A stretch of 64,000 nt of DNA, from NCBI GenBank assembly GCA_963975575.1, contig CAXBHL010000009.1, positions 60,891-124,890 of the forward strand. Reading direction: 5' to 3'. The DNA comes from UBA6054 sp963975575 (lineage in GTDB: Bacteria; Planctomycetota; Phycisphaerae; Phycisphaerales; UBA1924). Within the stretch, counting starts at the first letter, position 1, and every line of letters begins with the position of its first letter. A program made the position numbers and the translations under genes. This document shows positions 27,943-36,279 of the stretch, one piece after another. Below the pieces are notes generated by a model. It did not search any database and had not been told where the DNA came from. It was given only the letters and a program-made list of their open reading frames with translations.

Positions 27943-30777
27943 TCAGCCGATGAGCGAGATCTGCGACAGGGCCGACCCCTGGGTCTGGAACGACGAGATC
28001 GCCTGCTCCATGGCCAGGAACTGGCGCTGCAGGATCTCGCGCTTGTTGTCCAGCGTCCGCTGGATGGACGCGATGCGTGATTCCTGCACGGCGATCTGGT
28101 TGTCCAGCGCCGTGTTTCGGTTCTGCAGGATGCCGCCGATGCTGGTCACGTACGAGTCGGCGAGCTGCTCGAGCTGGCCGATCACGCCCAGGGCCGTGAA
28201 GGTGGTGGGGGCGTCGGGGTCGTTGGTGATGGCGCCGTTCTCGTCCGGCTCGGTGTTGGTCGGGGCGATGTCGCGCCGGGTGAAGAGTTCCTCGACGGCC
28301 TCCGGGTCCTGGGCGTACGCCTCGCGGAATCGGGCCGAGTTGAAGACCAGCTTGCCGCCGTCACCGACCGAGAGGCCTACCTGGGCCAGCCGGTCGAAGG
28401 TGTCGGTGAAGCCGTCGTTGTCCTGGCGGAGCGTGGCGAACATCCGGTTGCGCAGCGAGATCGCCGTGCCGTCGCCGAGGAGGGGGCCGCGTTCCTTGGT
28501 CTCGTCGTTGTAGCGGGTCTGGAAGTCGATGCGGGTGATGACCGCGTTGAAGGCCTCGACCATCGCGGTGATCTTGGATTCGATCTCGGTGTTGTTGGTG
28601 GTGATCGAGAGCGAGACGGGGGTCTCGGAGGTGCTCTTGAGGTCGATCGAAACGCCGTCGATCAGCCCGTCGATGGTGTTGGTCGAGCTGTTGACCAGGA
28701 TGCCGTTGGCGGCGTTGGACGAGCCGTAAAAAACGCGGGCGTTCTGCCCCGCCTCGATCTCATTCAGGCCCAGGTCCACGCCGACGGTGTCGATGAGGAA
28801 CCGGCCCGCGACGCCCGAGTTCTCCGACACCAGGCTGATCCGGTAGGGGTTGGTCCCGCTGCCGTCGTTGATGATGGTGGCCCGCACGTCCGCGTTGGAG
28901 GAGTTGATCTGCTCGATCACGTCCTGGAGCGTGGCGGTGGCGTCGAAATCGACCGTGGTCTCGTAGGAGCCGTTGATGAAGTTGTCCGGGTCGGTGCCGG
29001 TCGCCTCGCCGGCGATGCGCAGCTTGCGCCCGACCGTGCCCTCGGTGTCGGTGATGCGCATCTTCGACCCGCCGGGCGTGGTGTTGTCCTCCTCGATGAT
29101 GATGCCGTCGCCGGTGTCGTTGATGCGTGCGGTGATGGCCAGCCCGGCGTCGTTGATCTTGTCGATCACGTCGCCGAGGGTCTTGTCGTTGCTGTTGATC
29201 GTGATCGAGGCGCTCAGCGAGTTGGAATCGACGATCTCGAAGGTCCCGGTGCCGATGCCGTCACCGCGGTTGAGGGTCGAGAGCAGTGTGGACGGGCCGA
29301 GGTAGGCCAGTTGCAGGTTCGACCCGGTGGCCGAGCCGCCGCTGAAGGTCCCGGCCAGGCCCAGCGCGGACGCGGCGTCGGCGCCGTTCGTGCCGGCGAT
29401 GACCAGGCCGCCCGCGCCGGTGGTCGAGTCGGTGACCTTCAGCCCGTTGCCGGTGGGGTTGAGCGAGACGCTGACCTTCCCGGCGTTGCCCGCGTCGTTG
29501 TTGATCAGGTCGACGATCTCGGCGACCGTGGTCGCGGCGGAGACGTCGATCGAGAAGTTCGAGCCGTCGGCGGTGGTGAAGTCCAGAAGCCCGTCGGTGC
29601 CCGCCAGCCCGGTCCCGCCGTTGAGGCTGGCCACCAGCGTCGTGTTCATCCCGGCCAGCACGCGGCTGCCCGAGAAGTTGCCGGCCGCGTAGGTTCCCGC
29701 GATGCCCAGGTCGTTCGCGGTGGTGGTCACGTCGTTGCCGGAGAGCTGGGCGTTGCGGATCGTGATGTCCTGCCCGGTGCTGTTGGTGAACTCGATGGCC
29801 CCGGTGGACTGGTTGATCGACGCCACTACGCCGGTCTGCCCGGCGTCTTCCAGCGCGTCGTTGATCCGGTCCACAACGCCGCCGACGGTCGAGACCGCGC
29901 CCTCGGTCACGGTCAGGGCGCCGTCGACCATCTCCTCGATGTCGCCGATGCGCACGTTGACGGTGGTGGTGCCGCCGATGACGATGGCGAAGTCCGAGAC
30001 CGACTCGCCGGAGGTCTGGCGCACGTCCACGCCCCGGCCGTCGTTGAGCAGGGTCAGCGCGGTGTTGGTGCCCAGCCCGTACACGCTGGTTCCGGTGTAG
30101 GTCGAGCCGTTGATCGTGGGGCTGGACAGCCCGATGGTCGAGAGCACGTTCGAGCCGGCCTTGTTGGCCAGGCTGGTCACGCCCTCGAGCACGAACGAGC
30201 CGTTGGAGACGCTGGCGGTCACGCCGGTGTCCGCGTCGTTGATCGCGTCGATCAGCTCGCCGACGGTGGCCACGCGGGACAGGTCCACCTCGGTGCCGTT
30301 GACGATGATCTTGCCGCGGTTGATGCCCTCGCCGTTGTTGAGCGAGCTGAGATCGACGTCTCGGTCGAGCCGCCCCTGCGGGCCCTCGAAGGTCATCGAG
30401 GTGATGCCGGCCGCGGTGTCGTCGCGGTTGGCGAAGCCGCGGGAGAGCATCTGCTGCGTGGTGACGAGGCGGTCGACGATGAAGTTGTAGCTGCCGTTGA
30501 TGGCGGTGTTGCCCGCGGTGGCGGTCAGGACGGTGTCGTCGGAGCTTGCGGCCAGCTTCGTGTCGAAGATCTTGTTGACACGGAACGCCGCGGCCGCGGT
30601 CTTGAAAGCGCCGAGGCGCGAGTTGATGTCCAGGTACGCGGCCTGCTGCGTCTTGAGCTGCGTGAGCCGACGCTGGGCCAGCAGCTGCGGGCGGGACTGC
30701 GACTGGATGAGCTGGTCGATGAGCTGGGCGGTGTTGATGCCGCTGAACAGACCGACGCCGGTGGTGATTCCACCCAT
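27943..30777 (-). CDS. fliD: Flagellar hook-associated protein 2 (filament cap), extended
   Basis: 944 residues; pentameric cap that folds flagellin at the filament tip. N-terminal FliD domain GLFSGINTAQLIDQLIQSQSRPQ and coiled coil QLKTQQAAYLDINSRLGAF; C-terminal D0 coiled coil AVQESRIASIQRTLDNKREILQ. At 944 residues it is about twice the enteric length. The extra mass is in five hook-IN-type repeats: VGELIDAINDADTGVTASV, VGGVVDRINDA, VAEIVDLINNDAGNAGKVSV, LGDVIDKINDAGLAITARI and LQDVIEQINSSNADVRATI. These form surface-exposed domains. GGGAGG lies before ATG 30777. Confidence 0.92.
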   Translation of the reverse strand: MGGITTGVGLFSGINTAQLIDQLIQSQSRPQLLAQRRLTQLKTQQAAYLDINSRLGAFKTAAAAFRVNKIFDTKLAASSDDTVLTATAGNTAINGSYNFIVDRLVTTQQMLSRGFANRDDTAAGITSMTFEGPQGRLDRDVDLSSLNNGEGINRGKIIVNGTEVDLSRVATVGELIDAINDADTGVTASVSNGSFVLEGVTSLANKAGSNVLSTIGLSSPTINGSTYTGTSVYGLGTNTALTLLNDGRGVDVRQTSGESVSDFAIVIGGTTTVNVRIGDIEEMVDGALTVTEGAVSTVGGVVDRINDALEDAGQTGVVASINQSTGAIEFTNSTGQDITIRNAQLSGNDVTTTANDLGIAGTYAAGNFSGSRVLAGMNTTLVASLNGGTGLAGTDGLLDFTTADGSNFSIDVSAATTVAEIVDLINNDAGNAGKVSVSLNPTGNGLKVTDSTTGAGGLVIAGTNGADAASALGLAGTFSGGSATGSNLQLAYLGPSTLLSTLNRGDGIGTGTFEIVDSNSLSASITINSNDKTLGDVIDKINDAGLAITARINDTGDGIIIEEDNTTPGGSKMRITDTEGTVGRKLRIAGEATGTDPDNFINGSYETTVDFDATATLQDVIEQINSSNADVRATIINDGSGTNPYRISLVSENSGVAGRFLIDTVGVDLGLNEIEAGQNARVFYGSSNAANGILVNSSTNTIDGLIDGVSIDLKSTSETPVSLSITTNNTEIESKITAMVEAFNAVITRIDFQTRYNDETKERGPLLGDGTAISLRNRMFATLRQDNDGFTDTFDRLAQVGLSVGDGGKLVFNSARFREAYAQDPEAVEELFTRRDIAPTNTEPDENGAITNDPDAPTTFTALGVIGQLEQLADSYVTSIGGILQNRNTALDNQIAVQESRIASIQRTLDNKREILQRQFLAMEQAISSFQTQGSALSQISLIG

Positions 30778-31106
30778 GAGAGCCTCCCTGCGAACTAGAA
30801 CCCCTTGCCCGTAGGTATCGACCGGAACCGGGGCCGCGGTCGAACCGCACGCGGGCGCCGGTCGCGTATCTTTAAGGATCGGCAGGATCGGCCCGTCGCT
30901 TCGGCCGGATCCGCCGGGGATGCGCAGAAGCTGCCGATGGGCGGTGCGGGCTCGCCGGGGCCCGCGGGGTATCGCCGGAATAGGGTGGTTCTCCGTGCGG
31001 TTGGACGCCGGCGGCCGACCCGGTGGAATCCAAAGGCCCCGCGGATCCGGCGTGAACTCGGGCCAACAATCCGACGAAGTACCGACACAGAACCGGTGAA
31101 GAACGC
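30778..31106. other. Intergenic stretch between fliD and a membrane-protein gene
   Basis: Divergent promoter region without a credible gene. No sigma-28 (TAAA-N15-GCCGATAA) or sigma-54 box could be recognised upstream of fliD. A 101-codon reading frame on the plus strand runs into the next gene's leader; its Arg- and Gly-heavy composition suggests chance. Confidence 0.4.
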
Positions 31107-31778
31107 ATGACCCCGACCGAACCGATCACCATCACGACGCTGCCCCCACCGCCCACGCCGGTCCGGCTCGGGGCGATGGTGGTTTCCGCCGTGTTGGTCC
31201 TCTCGGCCCTGCCGGTCCTGTGGCTGACCCTGGTGCGGGGCGACGCGGTGCTGTGGTTCTCCACGGTGTTCGAGTTGCTGGTCATCGCGGCGGGCGTGTT
31301 CGGGGTGTTCAGCGGCCTTGGCCGGTTCCGCCAGGGATGGGGTCTGTCGCTGGCGTGCGTGGCCGGCACGGTGCTCGTCTGCGGCGTGTTCGCGTTTGTC
31401 GAGATCCGGGCCAACTTCGGCACCGACGCCGCGATCGCTGGGGTGCTCAAGCCATTCCTGGCCTTCCGGCTGGGTCTGGCCGGCCTGCTCGGCCTGCTGG
31501 CGACGCTGGCGGTGTTCAGCCGCGACCGCTCGTGCTGGGGCGCGTTTATCCGCGGGGTGCTGGTGCTCGCGCCCGCCGTCGGGGTGCTGGCGTGGCTGGG
31601 CACCTCGGGCGGATCGTTCCTCTCGGCCACGCGGGCGACGCCCGGGGCCGAGGCGGCCCGCATCCTGATGCTCTGCCTCGGCGGGCTGGTGCTGGTGGGG
31701 CTGATCTCCGTCGGTGGGCACCTGCTGATCCGGGCGTACGAGCACGGCCGGGCGGACGCCGAGCCCGAAAAGGCCTGA
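31107..31778 (+). CDS. Hypothetical multi-pass membrane protein
   Basis: 223 residues with five or six hydrophobic segments (GAMVVSAVLVLSALPVLWLTL, STVFELLVIAAGVFGVFSG, WGLSLACVAGTVLVCGVFAF, LGLAGLLGLLATLAVF, GVLVLAPAVGVLAWLG, LMLCLGGLVLVGLISVGG). N-terminus is a short Thr/Pro-rich cytoplasmic tail and the C-terminus is acidic. No family could be named. It lies 79 bp upstream of the DUF4230-like gene on the same strand and may share a transcript. Composition and codon use fit the surroundings, so it looks native. Confidence 0.65.
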   Translation: MTPTEPITITTLPPPPTPVRLGAMVVSAVLVLSALPVLWLTLVRGDAVLWFSTVFELLVIAAGVFGVFSGLGRFRQGWGLSLACVAGTVLVCGVFAFVEIRANFGTDAAIAGVLKPFLAFRLGLAGLLGLLATLAVFSRDRSCWGAFIRGVLVLAPAVGVLAWLGTSGGSFLSATRATPGAEAARILMLCLGGLVLVGLISVGGHLLIRAYEHGRADAEPEKA

Positions 31779-31857
31779 CAACCGTCGGAATCGCCGATAT
31801 TCTCGGACGCGCGGGTCCCCGGCAAAATGGCGGCCCCTCGGCGGCCAACAATCCACC

Positions 31858-32547
31858 GTGAACGAACTGTTCCTCCTCGTCATCGTGCTGTTCCTGACCT
31901 GCCTCATCGGCGCCGGCATCACCGTCTGGGTGGTGCTGGCGGTCCGACGCGGGCGGCGTGGGGGCGGCGTGGACCGCATCGAACTCCGCATGCTCACCGA
32001 GCGCGTCCGGGCCGTGGGCCGTCTGGTCGGGCTCGAGGTGCACGCCAAGGAGATCGCCACCGCCACCCGCGGCTGGAACTGGCTGCCGCCCATCGTGCTC
32101 AGCCAGGCCAAGATCGCCATGATCTTCCAGTTCGAGAAGCAGTACTCGGTCGAACTCGGCTCGCTGACCGACGGCGACGTGAAGGACCTGGGCGAGGGGC
32201 GGTTCCGCGTGGAGCTGCCGCCGATCTCCGGCTCCCTGCGCCTGATGGACGTGGAGCCCTACGACATCCAGCAGGGTCGGGTGCTGGGCCTGCTGGACGT
32301 GATCAACATGAACGCCGAACGCCAGGGCGAGCTGATGCGGACCGCGCAGAGCCAGGCCGCCGAGCTGTTCGAGAAGAACGACCCGCGCTACATCGCCCAG
32401 GCCCGCGACTCGATCGAGCGGCAGCTGCACTCGATCGCCCGGCTGTTCGACATCCGGCTCGACATCGTGTGGAGCAGCCAGCCCAAGGAGGGCCAGCCGC
32501 GCCTGGTGATGGACGAGAGCCTGCAGAAGAAGACCGGCCCGGCGTAG
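31858..32547 (+). CDS. Membrane-anchored DUF4230-like protein
   Basis: 229 residues. One N-terminal membrane segment (LFLLVIVLFLTCLIGAGITVWVVLAV) with basic flank, then a cytoplasmic or periplasmic domain. The stretch SQAKIAMIFQFEKQYSVELGSL resembles the family pattern of DUF4230, and ISGSLRLMDVEPYDIQQGRV and the helical tail fit too. Family function is not known. GTG start 31858. No ribosome site is visible; AACAAT lies 5 nt before it, a degenerate version of the leaderless box. Convergent with the half-length ALDH gene, 9 bp between stops. Confidence 0.6.
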   Translation: MNELFLLVIVLFLTCLIGAGITVWVVLAVRRGRRGGGVDRIELRMLTERVRAVGRLVGLEVHAKEIATATRGWNWLPPIVLSQAKIAMIFQFEKQYSVELGSLTDGDVKDLGEGRFRVELPPISGSLRLMDVEPYDIQQGRVLGLLDVINMNAERQGELMRTAQSQAAELFEKNDPRYIAQARDSIERQLHSIARLFDIRLDIVWSSQPKEGQPRLVMDESLQKKTGPA

Positions 32548-32556
32548 GCCCTGGTC

Positions 32557-33405
32557 TCAGGTCGCGCTGGGGTGCCAGATCGTCTTGAACTCGACGAACG
32601 GTTCGAGCCAGCGGGGGCCCTCGCACGCGGCCTCGCTGGCGTAGTTGACGTTGTCTCGGATCGTGACCCGCTTGAGGTTCTCCGCCGCGCCCTGGCGCAG
32701 GTGGGTCCGCTGCGCGTCGCTGACGCCGCCGGCGTGGACCGCGATGATGGCCCGGTGGGACGCGACGTGCGGGCAGAGCTCGTCGCGGAAACCGGTCAGC
32801 GTGTTGACCACGCCCCCGGGCAGGTCGCTGGTGGCCAGCGCCTCGGCGAGGACCATCGCCGGGATGGGGTTGGTCTCCGAGGCGAGCACCACGCACGCGT
32901 TGCCCATCGCGATGACGGGCAGCACCAGCGACACCAGGCCCAGCAGCGGGGGGGTGTCCGGGCAGACGACCGCCGTCACGCCGACGGGGCCGGGCACGGT
33001 GAAGTTGTGGTACGGCCCCGCGACGGGGTTGGCGCCGCCGGCGACCATGGAGTACTTGTCGCACCACCCGGCGAAGTGGACAACGCGGTCGATCGACGCG
33101 TCGACCTCGGTTTCGCCGCCTTCGCCGATGGCCGCGGCCAGCTCGCTGCGCTTGCCCTCCATCATCTCGGCGAGGCGGTAGAGGATCTGGCCGCGGAGGT
33201 AGGCGGTGGCGTTGCCCCAGGCGTCCTGGGCCTTGGTCGCGGCCTCGACCGCGTCGCGGAGGTCCTTGCGGGAGGCGCGGCAGACGTGGGCGGTCAGGCC
33301 GCTGCCCGCTTCGGTCACGGCGGTGGTGCGGCCGGACTCGGTGCGGGGGAACTTGCCGCCGATGGCGAGTTTGTAGGTTTTGGTGACGCTGAGTCGTTCG
33401 GGCAT
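32557..33405 (-). CDS. Half-length aldehyde dehydrogenase-like protein (NAD-binding domain only)
   Basis: 282 residues against about 480 for a full ALDH. Recognisable parts: the oligomerisation strand and helices (DLRDAVEAATKAQDAWGNAT), the Rossmann-type substrate region (VPGPVGVTAVVCPDTPPLLGL, MGNACVVLASETNPIPAMVLAEAL, LPGGVVNTLTG). The ELGGK glutamate region and the catalytic cysteine domain are absent, so it cannot be an active ALDH. It ends in PFVEFKTIWHP, an ending I recall from half-length ALDHs beside deoC in actinobacteria; that link is memory. Part of the deoC-ALDH-GNAT cluster. GGAG before ATG 33405. Not a frameshifted pseudogene as far as can be seen: stop is clean and the neighbour is a different gene. 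Confidence 0.75.
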   Translation of the reverse strand: MPERLSVTKTYKLAIGGKFPRTESGRTTAVTEAGSGLTAHVCRASRKDLRDAVEAATKAQDAWGNATAYLRGQILYRLAEMMEGKRSELAAAIGEGGETEVDASIDRVVHFAGWCDKYSMVAGGANPVAGPYHNFTVPGPVGVTAVVCPDTPPLLGLVSLVLPVIAMGNACVVLASETNPIPAMVLAEALATSDLPGGVVNTLTGFRDELCPHVASHRAIIAVHAGGVSDAQRTHLRQGAAENLKRVTIRDNVNYASEAACEGPRWLEPFVEFKTIWHPSAT

Positions 33406-33442
33406 CGCGGTTCTCCGCGCGGGACGGGGCCCGCGCCGGCTG

Positions 33443-33970
33443 TCAGAGCAGGTATTCCATCTCGATCTCGTGGCGGATGGTGATGCCGTCCATGCCGATG
33501 TCCGGGATCTCGGGCTTGAGCTTGCGGGCGTCCTTGATCGCGTTGCGGTGGATGGCCACCAGGTCGAAGTCGCGGCGCTGGTAGAAGCGCAGCGAGGGGG
33601 TGTTGTCGTTGGTCGTCACCAGCCACAGCCGGCGGCAGCCCGACTCGCGGGCCTTGGCGCGAACGGCGGCCAGCAGGCACGATCCGATGCCCCCGTGCCC
33701 GGCCAGCGAGTTGTGCGTGACGATCTCGCACTCGTCCCCGCGGATGACGTAGGTCAGCAGCCCGACCTCCTCGCCGTCGCGCATCGCGGTGAAGCCCGGC
33801 AGCTCGTCGGCCTGGATCTTGCGACCGCGGGTGACCTGCACCATCGACGCCCAGTAGCGCCGAAGCACGCCCTGCACCCAGGGCTTGTCCTCGGGCGTCA
33901 GCTCGCGGACGGTGAACTCGCCGGTGTACTGGCTGGGCATCGTGCCGGTGTTGTCGTCGATGGATGACAT
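33443..33970 (-). CDS. GNAT family N-acetyltransferase
   Basis: 175 residues. GNAT fold: FTVRELTPEDKPWVQGVLRR at the start, then GEEVGLLTYVIRGDECEI. The acetyl-CoA pyrophosphate loop is GHGGIGSCLLAAVRAKARESG (Q/RxxGxG/A variant), and LWLVTTNDNTPSLRFYQRRDF is the C-terminal family block. Substrate unknown; LRFYQRRDF with a basic tail is similar to many small-molecule acetyltransferases. GAGGGA precedes ATG 33970. It lies between the full-length and half-length ALDH genes on the same strand, so it may be co-expressed with the aldehyde pathway. Confidence 0.85.
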   Translation of the reverse strand: MSSIDDNTGTMPSQYTGEFTVRELTPEDKPWVQGVLRRYWASMVQVTRGRKIQADELPGFTAMRDGEEVGLLTYVIRGDECEIVTHNSLAGHGGIGSCLLAAVRAKARESGCRRLWLVTTNDNTPSLRFYQRRDFDLVAIHRNAIKDARKLKPEIPDIGMDGITIRHEIEMEYLL

Positions 33971-33994
33971 GAGCGTTCCCTCGTGTTGGGCGGT

Positions 33995-35518
33995 TCAGGC
34001 GAGGTAGGCCAGCAGGCCGTGGCGCCCGCCCTCGCGTCCGAAGCCCGACTCCTTGAACCCGCCGAAGGGGCTGGTGGGGTCGAACTTGTTGTAGGTGTTC
34101 AGCCAGACCACGCCGGCGTCCAGCCGGCGGGCCGTGTCGAAGATCTTGCTGCCCTTGTCGGTCCACACGCCCGCGGCCAGGCCGTAGGGGGTGTTGTTGG
34201 CCCGGCTGATGGCCTCCTCCGGCGTGCGGAAGGTCATGACCGCCAGCACCGGGCCGAAGATCTCCTCGCGGGCGATCGCCTGGCTGGGCTGCACGCCCGT
34301 GAAGAAGCACGGGCGGCAGAAATAGCCCTTCGCCGGCAGGTCGCCGGTGCCGCAGTCGTGGCGTTCGGCGCCCTCGGCCGCGCCCTGCTCGAGGTATTTC
34401 TCGATGGTCGCCAGCTGGGCCTTGGAGTTGATCGCGCCCACGTCGGTGTTCTTGTCGAGCGGGTCGCCGACGCGCAGGGTGCTCATGCGGCCCTGCAGCT
34501 TGGCGACGACCGTGTCCACGACGGATTCCTGCACGAACAGCCGCGACCCGGCGCAGCACACGTGGCCCTGGTTGAAGTAGATGCCCTCGATGATGCCCTC
34601 GACCGCCTGGTCGATGCTCGCGTCCTCGAAGATGATGTTGGCGCTCTTGCCGCCCAGCTCGAGGGTCAGGCGCTTCTTGGTGGGCGCGACCGCGCGGGCG
34701 ATGACCTTGCCGACCTCGGTCGAGCCCGTGAAGGCGATCTTGTCGACGTCGGGGTGGTTGACAAGGGCGGCCCCGGTGGCACCCGCGCCGGTCACGACGT
34801 TGACCACGCCGGGGGGCAGGCCGATCTCCTCGCAGATCTCCGCGAGCCGCAGGGCGGTCAGCGGCGTGGTCTCGGCGGGCTTGAGGACGACCGTGTTGCC
34901 GCAGGCGATCGCCGGGGCGATCTTCCACGCGGCCATCAGCAGCGGGAAGTTCCACGGGATGATCTGGCCGCACACGCCCACGGGCTTGGGCTCGCGCCCG
35001 GGGAAGGCGTGCTGGAGTTTGTCGGCCCAGCCGGCGTGGTGGAAGAAGTGGGCCGCGGCCAGCGGGATGTCGATGTCGCGGGACTCCTTGATCGGCTTGC
35101 CGCCGTCCATGGTCTCGAGCACCGCCAGCTCGCGGGCGCGCTCCTGGATGCGCCGGGCGATCCGGTAAAGGTACTTGCCCCGCTCCTTGCCCGCCAGCCC
35201 GGCCCAGGCCGGCAGGGCGTCCCGCGCGGCTCGGACGGCGGCGTTGACGTCCTGCTCGTTGGCCTCGGCCACCTCGGACAGCGTCTGCTCGGTGGCGGGG
35301 TTGATCGTGGTGAACCGCTTGCTGCTGGTCGGGTCGGTGAACCGGCCGTTGATGAAAAGCCCGTAGCGGTCGGCGATGTCCGGGCGGACGCTCTCCGGGG
35401 CGGGGGCGTACTCGAAGATGCCGCCACCCAGGGCGGATCGGAGGTCGAGGCGGGCGGGGGCCTGTGCGTGGCCCGGTCGGCTCTCGGACCGTCTGGAACT
35501 GTCCGCGGCGGTGCTCAT
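33995..35518 (-). CDS. NAD-dependent aldehyde dehydrogenase (full length)
   Basis: 507 residues. N-terminal extra ~45 residues, Ser/Arg-rich. ALDH core: LFINGRFTDPTSSKRFTTINPATEQTLSEV, CGQIIPWNFPLLMAAWK, GNTVVLKPAETTPL, FTGSTEVGKVI, the general-base Glu in LELGGKSANIIFED, the catalytic Cys in NQGHVCCAGSRLFVQ, EEIFGPVLAVM and SPFGGFKESGFGREGG. Substrate not fixed by motifs; beside deoC, acetaldehyde is the best guess. Start at 35518 is supported by a TACAAT box 6 nt upstream; an in-frame run upstream has no coding character. Confidence 0.93.
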   Translation of the reverse strand: MSTAADSSRRSESRPGHAQAPARLDLRSALGGGIFEYAPAPESVRPDIADRYGLFINGRFTDPTSSKRFTTINPATEQTLSEVAEANEQDVNAAVRAARDALPAWAGLAGKERGKYLYRIARRIQERARELAVLETMDGGKPIKESRDIDIPLAAAHFFHHAGWADKLQHAFPGREPKPVGVCGQIIPWNFPLLMAAWKIAPAIACGNTVVLKPAETTPLTALRLAEICEEIGLPPGVVNVVTGAGATGAALVNHPDVDKIAFTGSTEVGKVIARAVAPTKKRLTLELGGKSANIIFEDASIDQAVEGIIEGIYFNQGHVCCAGSRLFVQESVVDTVVAKLQGRMSTLRVGDPLDKNTDVGAINSKAQLATIEKYLEQGAAEGAERHDCGTGDLPAKGYFCRPCFFTGVQPSQAIAREEIFGPVLAVMTFRTPEEAISRANNTPYGLAAGVWTDKGSKIFDTARRLDAGVVWLNTYNKFDPTSPFGGFKESGFGREGGRHGLLAYLA

Positions 35519-35524
35519 GCGGGC

Positions 35525-35530
35525 ATTGTA
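35525..35530 (-). promoter_or_regulatory. -10 element for leaderless ALDH gene
   Basis: Minus-strand TACAAT, close to the bacterial consensus TATAAT, with 6 nt (GCCCGC) to the ATG at 35518. No ribosome-binding site. Confidence 0.55.
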
Positions 35531-35638
35531 GGGCGAAACGGGGGAAACCCGCCGGTCTGTGCGGCCGGACGGGCGACGCCCGGGTGGGATGGCCAAACCC
35601 CGGTTAAGCCGCCCGCGGGGTCGTTCGATCTTCACCCC

Positions 35639-36271
35639 ATGGCCGACCGCGACGACGTCTCACCGCCGGTGACACCCCCGACGCCCGATGCCGGCGGCAC
35701 CGCCCATCGGGCCGAGCCCCGGTTCGACACCGAGGGTCTGGACTGCCACGCGGGCCGGGTGCTGGACCTCTCCGCGGCCGGCATGCGCCTGCTGGTCCCC
35801 TGGAAGCAGGCCCCCCGGGTCGGCGACCTCGAAACCTACACCTTCGGCGAAGGTCCCGAGGCGGTCAGCCTCATGGGCACGGTCCGCTGGATCCGCCCCG
35901 CGGGACGCCTGCACAAGCGGGCCCAGGTGGGCGTGGAGTTCGTGGGCCTGACCCCCGCGCGTCGCGAGGCCCTGCGTCGGATGGCGATCACCGGTGACCT
36001 GCACACCCTTCGCTCGGCCGAGCAGGACGCGGTCCGCGTGTCCTTCCCCGACCTGTACCGGCTGATGGGCGTGTCCCGGTACGCATCGCAGGACGACATC
36101 CGCCGGGCCTACCACGCCCTGGCGATGGACCTGCACCCCGACCGCTGCGACCGCCCGGACGCCGTCGAGCGCACGGCCGAACTGAGCAAGGCCTATTCGA
36201 TCCTGCGCGACAAGGAACTGCGGGCACGGTACGACGAACGACTGGAACGCGAGCGGCGACAGGCGGCGTAG
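35639..36271 (+). CDS. PilZ domain fused to a J-domain
   Basis: 210 residues. Residues about 20-110 are a PilZ domain: RxxxR motif RAEPR followed by VLDLSAAGMRLLV (D-x-S-x-x-G), then GTVRWIRPAG and AQVGVEFVGL. Both c-di-GMP-binding motifs are present. Residues about 135-205 are a J-domain: YRLMGVSRYASQDDIRRAYHALAMDLHPDR with the essential HPD, then KAYSILRDKELRARYDERL. The protein should therefore bind c-di-GMP and stimulate a DnaK-type chaperone. No glycine-rich or zinc domains follow, so it is a type III J-protein. No dnaK or c-di-GMP enzyme is nearby. Start ATG 35639 is closest to the PilZ motif. No ribosome site is obvious. Confidence 0.85.
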   Translation: MADRDDVSPPVTPPTPDAGGTAHRAEPRFDTEGLDCHAGRVLDLSAAGMRLLVPWKQAPRVGDLETYTFGEGPEAVSLMGTVRWIRPAGRLHKRAQVGVEFVGLTPARREALRRMAITGDLHTLRSAEQDAVRVSFPDLYRLMGVSRYASQDDIRRAYHALAMDLHPDRCDRPDAVERTAELSKAYSILRDKELRARYDERLERERRQAA

Positions 36272-36279
36272 GCTGATTC

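Noticed and set aside
30805..31110. 101-codon frame upstream of the membrane gene at 31107
   Set aside because: Arg/Gly-rich without motif and overlapping the promoter region of fliD and the next gene; probably chance.
32557..33405. Half-length ALDH as a frameshifted pseudogene
   Set aside because: The missing catalytic half is not found in any frame downstream, where the next gene (DUF4230-like) converges within 10 bp, and the ending matches recalled half-length homologues.
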